Source: Aplectana chamaeleonis (Eukaryota > Nematoda > Chromadorea > Rhabditida > Cosmocercidae). Taken from it: a stretch of DNA of 64,000 nt. The notes below the pieces were generated by a model. That model saw only the letters and a list, made by a program, of their open reading frames with translations, did no database searches and was not told the DNA's origin. Positions 22,701 through 31,399 of this stretch are shown one piece after another. The stretch is taken from assembly GCA_029168955.1 (NCBI GenBank), contig JAPDOI010000211.1:1065001-1129000 (forward strand), in the 5' to 3' direction. A program made the position numbers and the translations under genes. Numbering within the stretch: the stretch's first letter is position 1; every line of letters starts with the position of its first letter.

Positions 22701-22832
22701 GATCTCCACATGTGAATGAGTATCCTTACATGTTCGGCCTCTATATTTTGGGAAAGTAACGAACATCGATGAGGAAGAGCAAGTGGTTGCGGATGTGATG
22801 CAGCAATCATTCATCAATTTCGTCAAGTCGGG
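22701..22832 (+). CDS. Carboxylesterase exon with catalytic-His region and a one-base loss
   Basis: The acceptor ATTTAG (22695-22700) joins the phase-1 end at 9781 to give LRG|SPHVNEYPYMFGLYILGK, the catalytic-His block (H at the position of HGxE in cholinesterases). TAA then follows at 22757-22759. One base further on, the frame continues as TNIDEEEQVVADVMQQSF and NFVKSG to a GTATGT donor at 22833. So one base is missing near 22757. The codon restored by splicing across 12.9 kb supports this as the true next exon. Confidence 0.8.
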
Positions 22833-23096
22833 GTATGTAATCTGGGAATGGAGCTCCTCAATGATAAACCGATGAGATTATGGGCAAGCTGTGGATACTT
22901 TGCAGTTGATTTTACAAACGCCCACAACTTACATTCAACGCGCTGTACTGTTCAGTCTTGAACTGGATGAAATTATCCCCGGTCTTGACTATAACCACAA
23001 AAGGTTTCTTGTTTCCTGAACCGCACCGCGCATGCGACTCATGGTGAGAGCTCGCACGGCGTGGAACTCGTCCAGGGCAGATCACTAGAGTGTTGG

Positions 23097-23302
23097 AACG
23101 AATAATTTTTTTTGAATATTCGAATAAACGAATAATTCGAATAATCCACTTCTTCGAATATTCGATTATTCGAATAAACGAATATTTCACTTCTTTGAAT
23201 ATTGGATTATTCGAATAACCCGAATAATTCACTTCTTGGAATATTCGAATATTCGAATTATTCGAATATTCGAATATTATTCGAATAAACGAATATTTGG
23301 GC
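23097..23302. repeat. AATATTCG-rich imperfect tandem array, copy 1
   Basis: Repeated units built of CGAATATTCGAATAAACGAA and AATAATCCACTTCTT phrases, about 60 bp each, highly self-complementary. A related array lies at 26755-26955, 3.6 kb away. Translation gives YSNIRIF-type artefacts. Possibly subterminal repeats of a DNA element, or a minisatellite. Confidence 0.8.
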
Positions 23303-23325
23303 AATACTATTGCGTACTATCCCAT

Positions 23326-23368
23326 ACCGCGTCAGGCGAAAGCCAACCGATTAAGTCAAAAGTAAGTC
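23326..23368 (+). mobile_element. 43-bp 3' stub of an RTE LINE with target duplication
   Basis: CCGCGTCAGGCGAAAGCCAA and CCGATTAAGTCAA match the 3' end of the RTE at 16890-16931 with a few changes (C for T; an extra AA before GTAAGTCA). It is bounded by ACTATCCCAT on both sides (23316-23325, 23369-23378). This is what extreme 5' truncation during target-primed reverse transcription leaves. Only the post-stop tail is present. Confidence 0.9.
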
Positions 23369-23882
23369 ACTATCCCATCCAATCCTCTCGGGCAAATTGG
23401 GGCATCGACAACAGGTTGAGAAGTTGTGGTTTCATAAACTGCACCCTCTTGACAACTCAAATCGCTCGCATTGTAAGCCTGACAACTGCCCGTTGCTCCA
23501 GCGATCGTCCGCCTGTTGTCAGGGCTGTTGAAATCTTTGACCTGTCGCGTTTAGCGGCCTATTTAGCAGCGGTTCCCACATCCTGCAAGACTTTTATGTG
23601 GCGCTTAGGAACTACTTTGCACCGACCCACGTCGCGGTCGGCGCATCGACACGCAGCGCGGTCGGGGCACACCCTACACGCATCGTTGTCGGCACACCGA
23701 CACGCAGCGTGAGTCAGGTACACCCACGCGTCGCGGCTGCGGTCGCCCTAACCTCCACTGGGAGGCCGCCACCGAATGGGCAGGGTTTTCCAGGATGCTG
23801 GGCGGGGCCAATGTACCGCATACTTGGGTAATTGAACCGGTTGCACTCTTTGTCACTTAAATTCCTAGCATACAACGCTTCG

Positions 23883-24314
23883 TAAACATGGTTGAGATAC
23901 TAACTGCGGAAGTTGAATGGCATGGCTCAGGACACAACGCCCACGCATTCTGAAACCCAAAAACAACCGAAAGTGACGCTACACGACTGAGGAGTCGGCC
24001 CTGCATCCGTATCAGCCCGCCCCTGTATTCGCATCCTCCCCCAAACAGGAGTGCTGGGCCATCCCCACCATCGTCGATGTGTATGGCTCACTTATTGTAC
24101 TCATCGTACCACCCACAAGCGTCGCCGATGGTGGGAATGGCCCAGCACCCCTTTTTTGGAAGAGGACGCAAATACAAGGGCGGGCAGATACGGGGCGGGG
24201 CCAACTTCTCACTCGTGTAGCGTCATTGTGGGTCCTTTTTGACGCTACAAAAGCGTAGGCGTGGTGTTCTGAGCCATACCATTATATTACCGTAGTTATC
24301 TCAACCACGTTTAC
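23883..24314. mobile_element. Fold-back MITE, about 430 bp, arms near 200 bp
   Basis: Opens GTAAACATGGTTGAGATA and closes TATCTCAACCACGTTTAC. Further in, GGCATGGCTCAGGACACAAC pairs with the complement of GTGTTCTGAGCCATACC, GTGACGCTACACGA with TCGTGTAGCGTCA, and the ends of the arms (CCATCCCCACCATCG) with CGATGGTGGGAATGG. The loop is about 50 bp. No coding potential. Confidence 0.85.
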
Positions 24315-25056
24315 TAGCGTGTACTCTGAGTTTTAGCCTAGAAATAGCCGCGAAACAGGCGCGAAATGCCTTTTTCCCGAGTAATAGTCGCGAAATAACC
24401 GCTAAAGAATGCTGGCTGCGAAATTGCCGCCAAATTTGTGGTCTGCTTCGGTCTAGTTTGGTTTAGCTTAGTTGAGTTCAGTTGAGTTATGCGCGGTTTA
24501 TGCGATGGCGAACTTCCTAGTGCTGTTTAATGCCATGCCCTACCCGGAATCTCAGCGACAATTCGAAAAAACTCAGCGACAATTCGTAGTTAGTCGTTGG
24601 AGACCGACACCATGTCACTGGGAACTCGCCGTGTAATATCTCGCTTCTGGCGGTTCCATCAGACGTCTGGGCGACAACAGACGTTGAAGTGGCTCAGGAT
24701 CTGGCACGAACTTGAGATTCACATCCAGCTGGTCGTCCTAGGTGGCTGGGGAAACCATCGAATTTACGTCCAGCATTATGGAAGGGAGAGAACTTGGGCT
24801 TTTGCGTCAGAATTCAGGTGAAGTTCACCGGGAAAGTAGACAAATAGCATCACCTTGAACCAGTTTCATGAAAATACACATGAAAATGGCTCATTTCTGG
24901 CCATCATCGTGAGAAATTGCCATGTTGCTCCAGTGTTAAGCATACTTATGAGCCGCTCGAGATTTAAAACTTTTCTCTATAACTAAAGGTGAAATGCGCA
25001 TTTCCTAGCGTTTTGACTAAAATCCTACGAGCGATTTAATTATCATTGTACCAGAG
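24315..25056. other. No recognised gene upstream of the mariner
   Basis: 24325-24440 repeats phrases such as TAGCCTAGAAATAGCCGCG, like 10830-10990 and 11440-11540 inside the 1.8-kb hAT-like element. The open frame 24597-24821 has no domain. Confidence 0.35.
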
Positions 25057-26343
25057 CCAGGCCGTCCAATAAATCCTGTCCAAAAATTTTCAAAATTCTA
25101 TAATTTTCCTTAGGAAGTGTTATGCAATATCAGGTAAACGTGTAAGAACCAACTCTAGAAGGTTCTCCCAAAGTTCTACGCTAGGGGTATATAAGGCGCA
25201 GTCGCCGCGTCTAGCTACCAGTACAAGCTAAAATGGACCAAGGTCGAATTCGTACATTCGTGTACTACGAGTGGCTGCTGGAGCAACGACACGGGCACGC
25301 GCGGTCGCCGACATCTGCAGAGCGTGCGAGGAGGGGATGCAGTGTCCCAACGCACAGTCAGCCGCTGGTTCAATCTATTCGAGAGCGGCGACCGCAGGAG
25401 CCTCGAGGACAAGGAGCACAGCAGGAGGTCTTCTACGGTGGATGATGACGAAGTCCGTCGCAGTATCAAGGAGAAGCTGGAAGGCCACCACCCGTGAACG
25501 CGTGGCGATGACGCCTTCGGCTGCAGCAAGTACACCATCCACAATCGACTCAACTTACTCGGCTAACATACAAGAGTTCTGGCCCGTTTGGATCCCCCCA
25601 CCGTGTAACTGACGGACGCCAGCAAAGCAGGAGCCGCGTGGCCGTCTGCCAGTCCCTCCTTTCGTCCGCATCGCAAGCGAGTTTCGAGGACCTGGTCACT
25701 GGGGATGAAAGCTGGGTCCTCTACGATAACGCATCGCACGCCAAAAGTGCCGTCTGGATCCCGCGCGGAGAAGTTTCGCCTCCGAGCGACGCCGAAAGCC
25801 GACCTGCACCCGCTGAAGGGACACCAAAGGGCATGCTGTACTTCAGGAGCTGCTCCCGCAAGGCAGGACGGTCACCGCCTCCATCTACACCGATCATCTT
25901 GAGAAACCAGCCGCCGCCATCCGATAAAAGCGTCCCCGACGGGCGACCTCCGGTCCACCTGCTGCACGACAACGCGCGCCCCCACGTGGCGAAGGAGACC
26001 CAGCAGAAGTTGGCGACGCTCGGCTGGGAGACGGTTGCCCATCCGCCGCTATTCCACGGACCTCGCCCCTCAGACTACCACTTGTTTCCGCTCCGCTGAA
26101 GCACCATTTGGCCGGAAGAAAATCTCACCAACTACGACAACCTCAAATCCGACATCACGGACTTCTTCGAGTCGCAGCCCCCGGAGTTCTGGGCGAAGGG
26201 CATCGGCGACACTGCCAATCGATGGGCCCACTGTTGGCATGGATAACTGTGGTGATTATATTGCTGATTAGACTTGTTTCATCAGAAGTTGAAAAGAATT
26301 TAAAATGGTGAAATTTTCAGACAAGAATTATTGGACAACCTTA
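25057..26343 (+). mobile_element. mariner-family DNA transposon, about 1.29 kb, decayed
   Basis: Inverted ends share AGGCCGTCCAATAA at 25059 and TTATTGGACAACC near 26328-26340, with similarity continuing inward for about 30 bp (CCTGTCCAAAAATTTTC against GAAATTTTCAGACAAG). TA follows the right end (CCTTATAA), but the left flank reads CC instead of TA, so the target duplication is not intact. Length and TIR size fit mariner. Confidence 0.85.
25233..26271 (+). pseudogene. mariner transposase, multiple frameshifts
   Basis: In intact elements this enzyme cuts and rejoins DNA at TA sites. The reading passes between the three plus frames: FVYYEWLLEQ (25260) at the N-terminal helix-turn-helix region; a VSQRTVSRWFNLFESGDRRS-like string near 25340-25395 in another frame; VTGDESWVLYDN (first catalytic Asp, about 25695); LLHDNARPHVAK (second Asp, about 25965); and PSDYHLF (third Asp, about 26075), the DD34D arrangement of mariner. 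It ends NCGDYIAD at TAG 26269-26271. At least four frame changes, plus a duplicated KGxxKGMLYF-type section near 25810-25840, make it non-functional. Confidence 0.9.
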
Positions 26344-26754
26344 TAAATGCCCCGCTATGCTGTGCTTATCTGGGCCCAGAAATTCCGGTTCCCGCAATTG
26401 CGTCTCGACACACGCTTTGCGGCCGCGCGCTTTCGAGTCGGAAGAGTTTCCAGCGCCGCAGCTGCGGATCTGTTGACTCTGGGTGGGTTTTAGAAAGGCT
26501 TGATAGAAAACAAAATTGAAGAAAACTGTATAAAAAAGCCATATCGTGTCGGCCTGGAGCTGGAAACTCGATTGACTCGAGCGCGATGCGGCCACAAAGC
26601 GTAAATAGGAACAATTGCAGACCGGAATTTAACTTGAATAAGCACAATAACTTTATATTTGTGAAGTACTGAAGAATTGTGAGAAATTAGTAGTCACTAC
26701 GCTAAGATGTTTGGAAATGTAAAATCAGGGCAAAATGGAGTGCGATCTTGACCG

Positions 26755-26955
26755 AATATTCAAATTATTCGTGCTGAATATTCGAATAAACCGAATATTT
26801 CACTGCTTTGAATATTTGAATATTCGAGAATAAACGAATATTCCACTTCTTCGAATATTCGATTATTAGAATATTGAATAATCCACTTCCCCACAAGATA
26901 TTCAGATGACTAAATATTCGAATATTATTCGAGTGGAGCGAATATTCGGGTAACA
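26755..26955. repeat. AATATTCG-rich imperfect tandem array, copy 2
   Basis: Same phrases as 23097-23302 (CGAATATTCCACTTCTTCGA, GAATATTCGAATAAACCGAA), more diverged. It lies between the mariner and the last visible esterase exon. Confidence 0.75.
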
Positions 26956-27023
26956 AATCGTGAGTGCTGTTCAAATAGTTTATGATGTAAGTTTGTTGTT
27001 TGTCAATGTAACAAAAATTTCAG

Positions 27024-27124
27024 TGACCAACATACCACTTCTGTGAAGTGTTTAGATGTTGGGAAGTTCAGTTTTCCAATTTCAATGTTTCCCTCACTAG
27101 TCGATGTGGAAGGGTTCTACAATG
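27024..27124 (+). CDS. Carboxylesterase exon near the C-terminus
   Basis: The acceptor TTTCAG (27018-27023) joins the phase-2 end at 22832 to give SG|DQHTTSVKCLDVGKFSFP and MFPSLVDVEGFYNG, ending phase 1 at a GTGCGT donor (27125). The position fits the C-terminal part of the esterase fold, before the last short exon, which was not found. Assignment rests on phase agreement and gene order more than on a conserved motif. Confidence 0.6.
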
Positions 27125-27164
27125 GTGCGTCTGAAAGACTTCCCGTCATTCACTACTGATATAC

Positions 27165-27292
27165 AGGTGCCGCATGCTATAACATAGGTGCCGGTGCTGG
27201 AGTTTGCGCCAACCTTCAACAGTGAACGCAAAGTCTCTTCCAGATCCACGCCGACGTTAGTCAACTGTAGGCGAAATATAAATGCTGATAAT
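27165..27292. repeat. Short interspersed repeat shared with 45835-45945
   Basis: Shares GCTATAACA(T/C)AGGTG, GAGTTTG(C/A)GCCAA and the order GAACGCAAAGT...ATCCA(C/T)GCCGA with 45845-45940. Both copies end near other elements. Class unknown. Confidence 0.5.
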
Positions 27293-28193
27293 GAGATTCA
27301 AGTGTGACCTACCGCTCCCCTTCTGTCAGTGACCACCCCCATGGGTGGTCACTGACATACTCGGACAGTCGGGGCTTAGTACGTCGGCACAATACCGTTA
27401 GTACGCCGGCACAAAGGGATTGGTAGCACCTGTGCTGTAGCTGCTGGTAACAGCAGGATTGCTGCTGGCAAACGACCAGGAGGCTCCTGTTGCTTGTGCT
27501 GGCGTACTAACGCCTGTTTATCGTGGCACGCGTGCTACTGCTTGCCAGCCCCTCTCTCCTAGTGCGTCTGCTGATACTCTTCCCATTGATTTATCTAAAA
27601 CGATTGAACATTGCAGCATCCTCTGGTATTTTGACGGCGGCGGGTATATAAGGCAGCCAGGTCTCGTTGAGGGGAGTAGTTGGCTGTTTGAGGCTGAAGG
27701 TCCGAGGAGGTGACCTTGTGTCACTGTTCTTCAGGAAGTTAAGTTTTGGAACGCTGGAGGGATCATCCCCATCGCCCATCGCGAGGGAAGCCTCCTGGTT
27801 GCGGACCGCGGCGAGATGATGCTCCTTGCTGCTGGCCGTGATAAGAGTTATAATCCCAAGCACCGGTAAGGAGAGTGGCAGTCCAAATTCTGTCGATAAT
27901 GAGCGTTAGTACGCCAGCATACGTTGGCAGGATATGCTGCCGCAACCGGCAGCTCCTGCACACAACGGGCGTTAGTATGCCAGCATACGTTGGCAGGATA
28001 TGCTGCCGCAACCAGCAGCTCCTGCACACAACGAGCGTTAGTATGCCAGGTTTGCCCTGGCGTACTAACGGTATTGTGACGACGTACTAAGCCCCGACTG
28101 TCTGAGTAAGGGGAGGGGTAGGTCACACTTGAAGTGACCACCCCCATGGGTGGTCACTGACAGAAGGGGAGCGGTAGGTCACACTTGAATCTC
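27293..28193. mobile_element. TIR element, 901 bp, with internal 66-bp tandem repeat
   Basis: Ends GAGATTCAAGTGTGACCTAC (27293) and GTAGGTCACACTTGAATCTC (ending 28193) are perfect inverted repeats. The identity runs inward through AGTGACCACCCCCATGGGTG, itself a palindrome at each end. 27901-28032 holds two tandem 66-bp units and part of a third, which give a 22-residue repeat on the minus strand (VAAAYPANVCW). AGTACGCCGGC/AGTACGTCG phrases recur. No transposase domain seen; no clear target duplication. Confidence 0.8.
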
Positions 28194-28335
28194 GTTAACA
28201 CGGGAGACCCAGACATTTGGTGGAGCTACTGTATATCAGAGCGAAATTTCGGTGCGCAGTTGGAGACAACCGCTGTTGCAACAAGTAGCGCAAGCAGAAT
28301 CATGCTGGGACTACGAGGTCCAAGCACGATAACGC

Positions 28336-28827
28336 TTAAAGGCACAGTACACCCTCAGACATGAATTTTGTGTTTTTTATTTGATTGTGTAGTAGACCCT
28401 ACCTGCATAACACGTGCCAAGTGCGAAATCTCAACTCCTCCAAATAAGCGAGATATAAGCGACCACCACAGGCCCGACCCCCTTCGCTCACCACCACAGG
28501 CCCGACCCCCTTCCGAATTTTCGACCTCGATATCGGCTGGATGGATGGATGAAATCTTCAGAAATCGTGTTCTTCAGTCCATCGCCGAATTGTCTCCTTA
28601 TCCTGGCTCGCTCTCGCGCAACGATTGCGAATGAGAAGAAATGCAGGCCTGGGACAACTCGTCCGCCAATTTTCCACCCTCAAAGTATAGGCATTTTTAA
28701 GAAGCCATAACTCTGTTCATAGGTGGTCTTGGAAGATTTCAGAGATACCACTGTGATCAGCGTATGACCCTCTCCAAGATAAGCATAAAAACTCAAAAAT
28801 AATTTTCTGGGTGTCCTGTGCCTTTAA
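28336..28827. mobile_element. TTAA-bounded element, copy A
   Basis: Left TTAAAGGCACAGTACACCC and right GGGTGTCCTGTGCCTTTAA form TIRs including TTAA. The closest relative is 46955-47442: both contain ACCACCACAGGCCCGACCCC-type sequence, TCCAAATAAGCGAGATATAAG and ATAATTTTCTGGGTGTCC. 492 bp, no coding potential. Confidence 0.85.
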
Positions 28828-28939
28828 GCTGCAGGCTGCAGAAGCAGTGGTCTGCAACTGCCGAAAGAAATTCCACCCCGATATAGAAATAAAATATGAG
28901 TTTCGGATCTAAATACCCGGCTGGCTTATAAAAAAAATT

Positions 28940-28984
28940 AAAGTTGTGCAATGAAGTGCAATATGCACTTCATTGCACAACTTT
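28940..28984. repeat. Perfect 21-bp-arm palindrome
   Basis: AAAGTTGTGCAATGAAGTGC plus A, then ATA, then the exact complement. It would form a very stable hairpin. No terminator or gene context makes its role clear. Confidence 0.9.
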
Positions 28985-29099
28985 GAAGATTTCGAAAACA
29001 TCCATCACCACGCATCCATCTTCAGCGGTTCAAAAGTTACAAGCAGTTCAAGAGTCAGTTCCAAACAATTACCGACTCTCGTTCAACCTCGGCATTAGG

Positions 29100-29476
29100 A
29101 CAATATTGTTGACGTTGACTGCAGCTCTGCACGGGATGGGATCAGGCTTTATTCGACTGAAGTTTCGACGGTTTCGCCTTCTTCAGGATCGTCCGAAAGA
29201 GCTGCAAAGCATTGTGAAAATATAAGATCAAACGCCGTAAAGATAAACTCTCTGCGGGATCTCGAATCCGAAATTTCCAAACTGATATTATATGAGTTTG
29301 GAAATTTAGGAGTCCAATTTCTGAAGAAAGTCAACCGCTACGGTGTTTGATAGTGTATTTTCATAACTGGATTTGGCTCTTTCAGAATATGAAGATGGCG
29401 AAATCGTCGAAACGCCAGTCGAATGAAGCCTGATACCATCTCGTGCAAAGCTGCGGTCAGCGTCAACAGTATCAGC
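29100..29476. repeat. Inverted repeat with arms of about 85 bp
   Basis: The left arm (29102-29190) has TTGACGTTGACTGCAGCTCT and CGACGGTTTCGCCTTCTTCA. The right arm (29389-29474) carries the complements with scattered changes. About 80-85% identity by eye, spacer about 200 bp. Unclassified MITE. The flanks 28985-29099 and 29477-30060 show no gene. Confidence 0.65.
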
Positions 29477-30060
29477 TCGAAACAATTTAACAAAAAAGTA
29501 TGGCAGCAAAGTTTTGACTTTTCTAAAAGATTATTAAATGTTTTTGAAATTGAGATTTCAAGCAAATTCTAAAAGCAAAAAGAAATTTGCTAAATAGGTT
29601 ATTTTCAAGATCACGGATTTCTAGAGAACCTTCACCTTTTTGCAATCTGAAAATGAGATTTCTGAAAAACCTTCACCTCTCGAACTGTTGTTTTCACCAC
29701 AACAAACCTATGTTTATGAGAAGGAATGCATATAACTCCGTTCAGAATGACGCTTCACAAATCTGGAGGGCAGACTTGATTTCTGCGTAAAAAAGTGGTT
29801 TTGCAGTAGCATGTATAACCCTTTGGTATGGCCACCTTGCCCAATTATCCTTCCCTTGAAAGATTGAGTCTAAAACTATCGAAACGCAAATTTCTCCCAA
29901 CACAGTGTCGCCCTCCTTGGCTCTCATTGAGCAGTGTTTGGGAAATCGGTGATTCTCTATGTTTTCGTTTTTTAAAGTTCTGCAAAACATGGCTTAGGTT
30001 TTGCTAGTTGACTAGGCCTGACGTTTCAATTTTGACTATTGAAGTCGTTTGTATCCCACG

Positions 30061-30322
30061 TATATACAGGCCATAAAACGGCCAATGTCTCACCGTCGAC
30101 TGCGTATCACGCGCTGCGCGACCGCACGCGCGTCGGAAGCAGACGGGTTTTGGCCGCCGCGCGACGAGTTTTGGCCGTCGCGCGACGTTTCGGCCGCCGC
30201 GCGGCTGCCGAAACTCGTCGCGCGGCGGTCAAATTCGTCTGCTTCCGACGCACGTGCGGTCGCGCAGCTCGTGGTACGCAGTCGACGGTGAGACATTGGC
30301 CGTTTTATGGCCTGTATGTATA
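30061..30322. mobile_element. GC-rich hairpin MITE
   Basis: Opens TATACAGGCCATAAAACGGC and closes GCCGTTTTATGGCCTGTATG. Arms of about 110 bp contain CAATGTCTCACCGTCGACTG and TCGGAAGCAGACG. The centre is a set of short GCCGCGCGAC repeats. All six frames are partly open because of base composition, so the predicted proteins there are not credible. Confidence 0.8.
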
Positions 30323-30363
30323 CTGATTTTTTATGTACTGCTCAAAACAGTGTTATTTTGAAA

Positions 30364-30447
30364 CACAATCTCAAACCTTTTCCGATATGGAAACACCTCA
30401 CCTGGAATGCTCAGGTGTTTCCACATCGAATGAGGTTTGGGTTGTGT
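30364..30447. other. 84-nt imperfect hairpin
   Basis: The left arm CGATATGGAAACACCT pairs with the complement of AGGTGTTTCCACATCG. Outer pairing continues through AAACCT/AGGTTT and ACACAA/TTGTGT with internal bulges; the loop is about 7-12 nt. The size is like a pre-miRNA, but there is no other support. TTACGA-type short tandem repeats follow at 30471-30545. Confidence 0.4.
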
Positions 30448-30906
30448 ATGGGCTTAATACCAATTATCAGTTACGAATTACGATTCACGATTTACGAATT
30501 ACGAGGAATTTGAAAAATTACAATTTACGATTTACGAAATTACCAATTCCAGTTAAGCACAGCCCTGGTCTGTAGCGGGAAGCGTGGTTCAAGCCTCAGG
30601 ATCACATTAGCCATGCTGCTGGTCATGCTTCCCTATTCTAAAAAGGGGCTCAGATGCACTCTAATATACAGCTCGTTTCAGAGTCGGCGAAGATATGGCA
30701 TCAAATTCGGGACTACGGCTTTGATCTTGTGAAGCTACTTCCATCCGCTAACAAATACGAATCCGTAAAGGACGAGTTGTGATCCATTTGAACAATAAAT
30801 AAATAAATTTGAAGATCTCAGCATTCTTAGTACATTATAAGCAGGAAATGAATAGCTTACGGGAAGGATTCGAATGTGCAGCAAGATCTCAAATCTTTAA
30901 GGATGC

Positions 30907-31399
30907 TCAAAGGCAGTGTCCACGATAAAAACCGTGTCTGATTTTTTGGTGGAGATCGGCAGCTGCGGGGCCTAGCACAACCCTAACGTTGAAAAAACTA
31001 AGAAAAATGAGCTTGGAATGGTCCTCTACGGCCCCAAAGTTGGACACCCATCAGCTCGTCACACCTAGATGCACTTTCCACGCCCACCGACGTGATTAAA
31101 CGAATGCTCGAGATTGTGAGATGAGCGATGATTTCCGATCAATAGCCCCGTTCTTCCCTTCACTCTCAACTTCTCTCTTTACTCAGGACAGCTCGCATAC
31201 ATCGGCTGCAAAAGACGGAAGTTACAAGCCTCGGACAACTCGTCAACCATGTCTCCTTAGCTCAGTTTTTGAGGAATCATAACTCCGTTCCCAGAAGGTC
31301 TTGTAAGATTACAGAGACATCATTGGAATCAGCATGGAGCCGTTTTCAGGATAGGCGGAAAAACAGTAAAACGATTTCCATCGTGAACACTGCCTTTAA
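30907..31399. mobile_element. TTAA-bounded element, copy B
   Basis: Left end TCAAAGGCAGTGTCCACGAT (TTAA changed to TCAA), right end ATCGTGAACACTGCCTTTAA. 493 bp. The interior resembles 46474-46958 (CGACTGATCCCG-like region, CAGGACAGCTCG, CCTCGGACAACTCGTC). No coding potential. Confidence 0.8.

Larger units (their letters stand above)
6595..27124 (+). pseudogene. Type-B carboxylesterase gene (partial), probably degenerate
   Basis: Alpha/beta-hydrolase carboxylesterase of the nematode GES-1/esterase type, which hydrolyses carboxylic esters. Exons by eye: 6595-6741, 6810-6963, 7023-7093, 7150-7264, 8682-8776, about 8805-8909, 8993-9135, 9269-9363, 9462-9584, 9640-9781, 22701-22832, 27024-27124. 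Family motifs in order: EPWDG, SEDCLTLNV, oxyanion hole HGGGF, nucleophile elbow GLSAGG, AKWGPVIDG, and the catalytic-His region SPHVNEYPYMFG. Most junctions agree in phase. Four do not work: a 27-bp apparent intron with a phase clash (8777-8803); an acceptor reading TTTCAT instead of TTTCAG (8992); one extra A in an A6 run (9272-9277); and a one-base loss giving TAA at 22757. The catalytic acid position appears to be Gln (LEQGG). The first and last exons are missing. The lesions favour a pseudogene; assembly errors could explain some of them. Family assignment is secure, status is not. Confidence 0.75.

Noticed and set aside
23097..23302. Array considered as CRISPR
   Set aside because: Units are AT-rich, imperfect and contiguous, without unique spacers; eukaryotic context.
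24597..24821. 74-residue plus-strand frame
   Set aside because: No domain, no splice context tying it to the esterase, and close to repeats.
28194..28335. Open stretch reading GDPDIWWSYCISE as a last esterase exon
   Set aside because: The residues do not fit the expected C-terminus, no convincing acceptor was found, and its 3' part resembles a repeat seen near 38850-38900.
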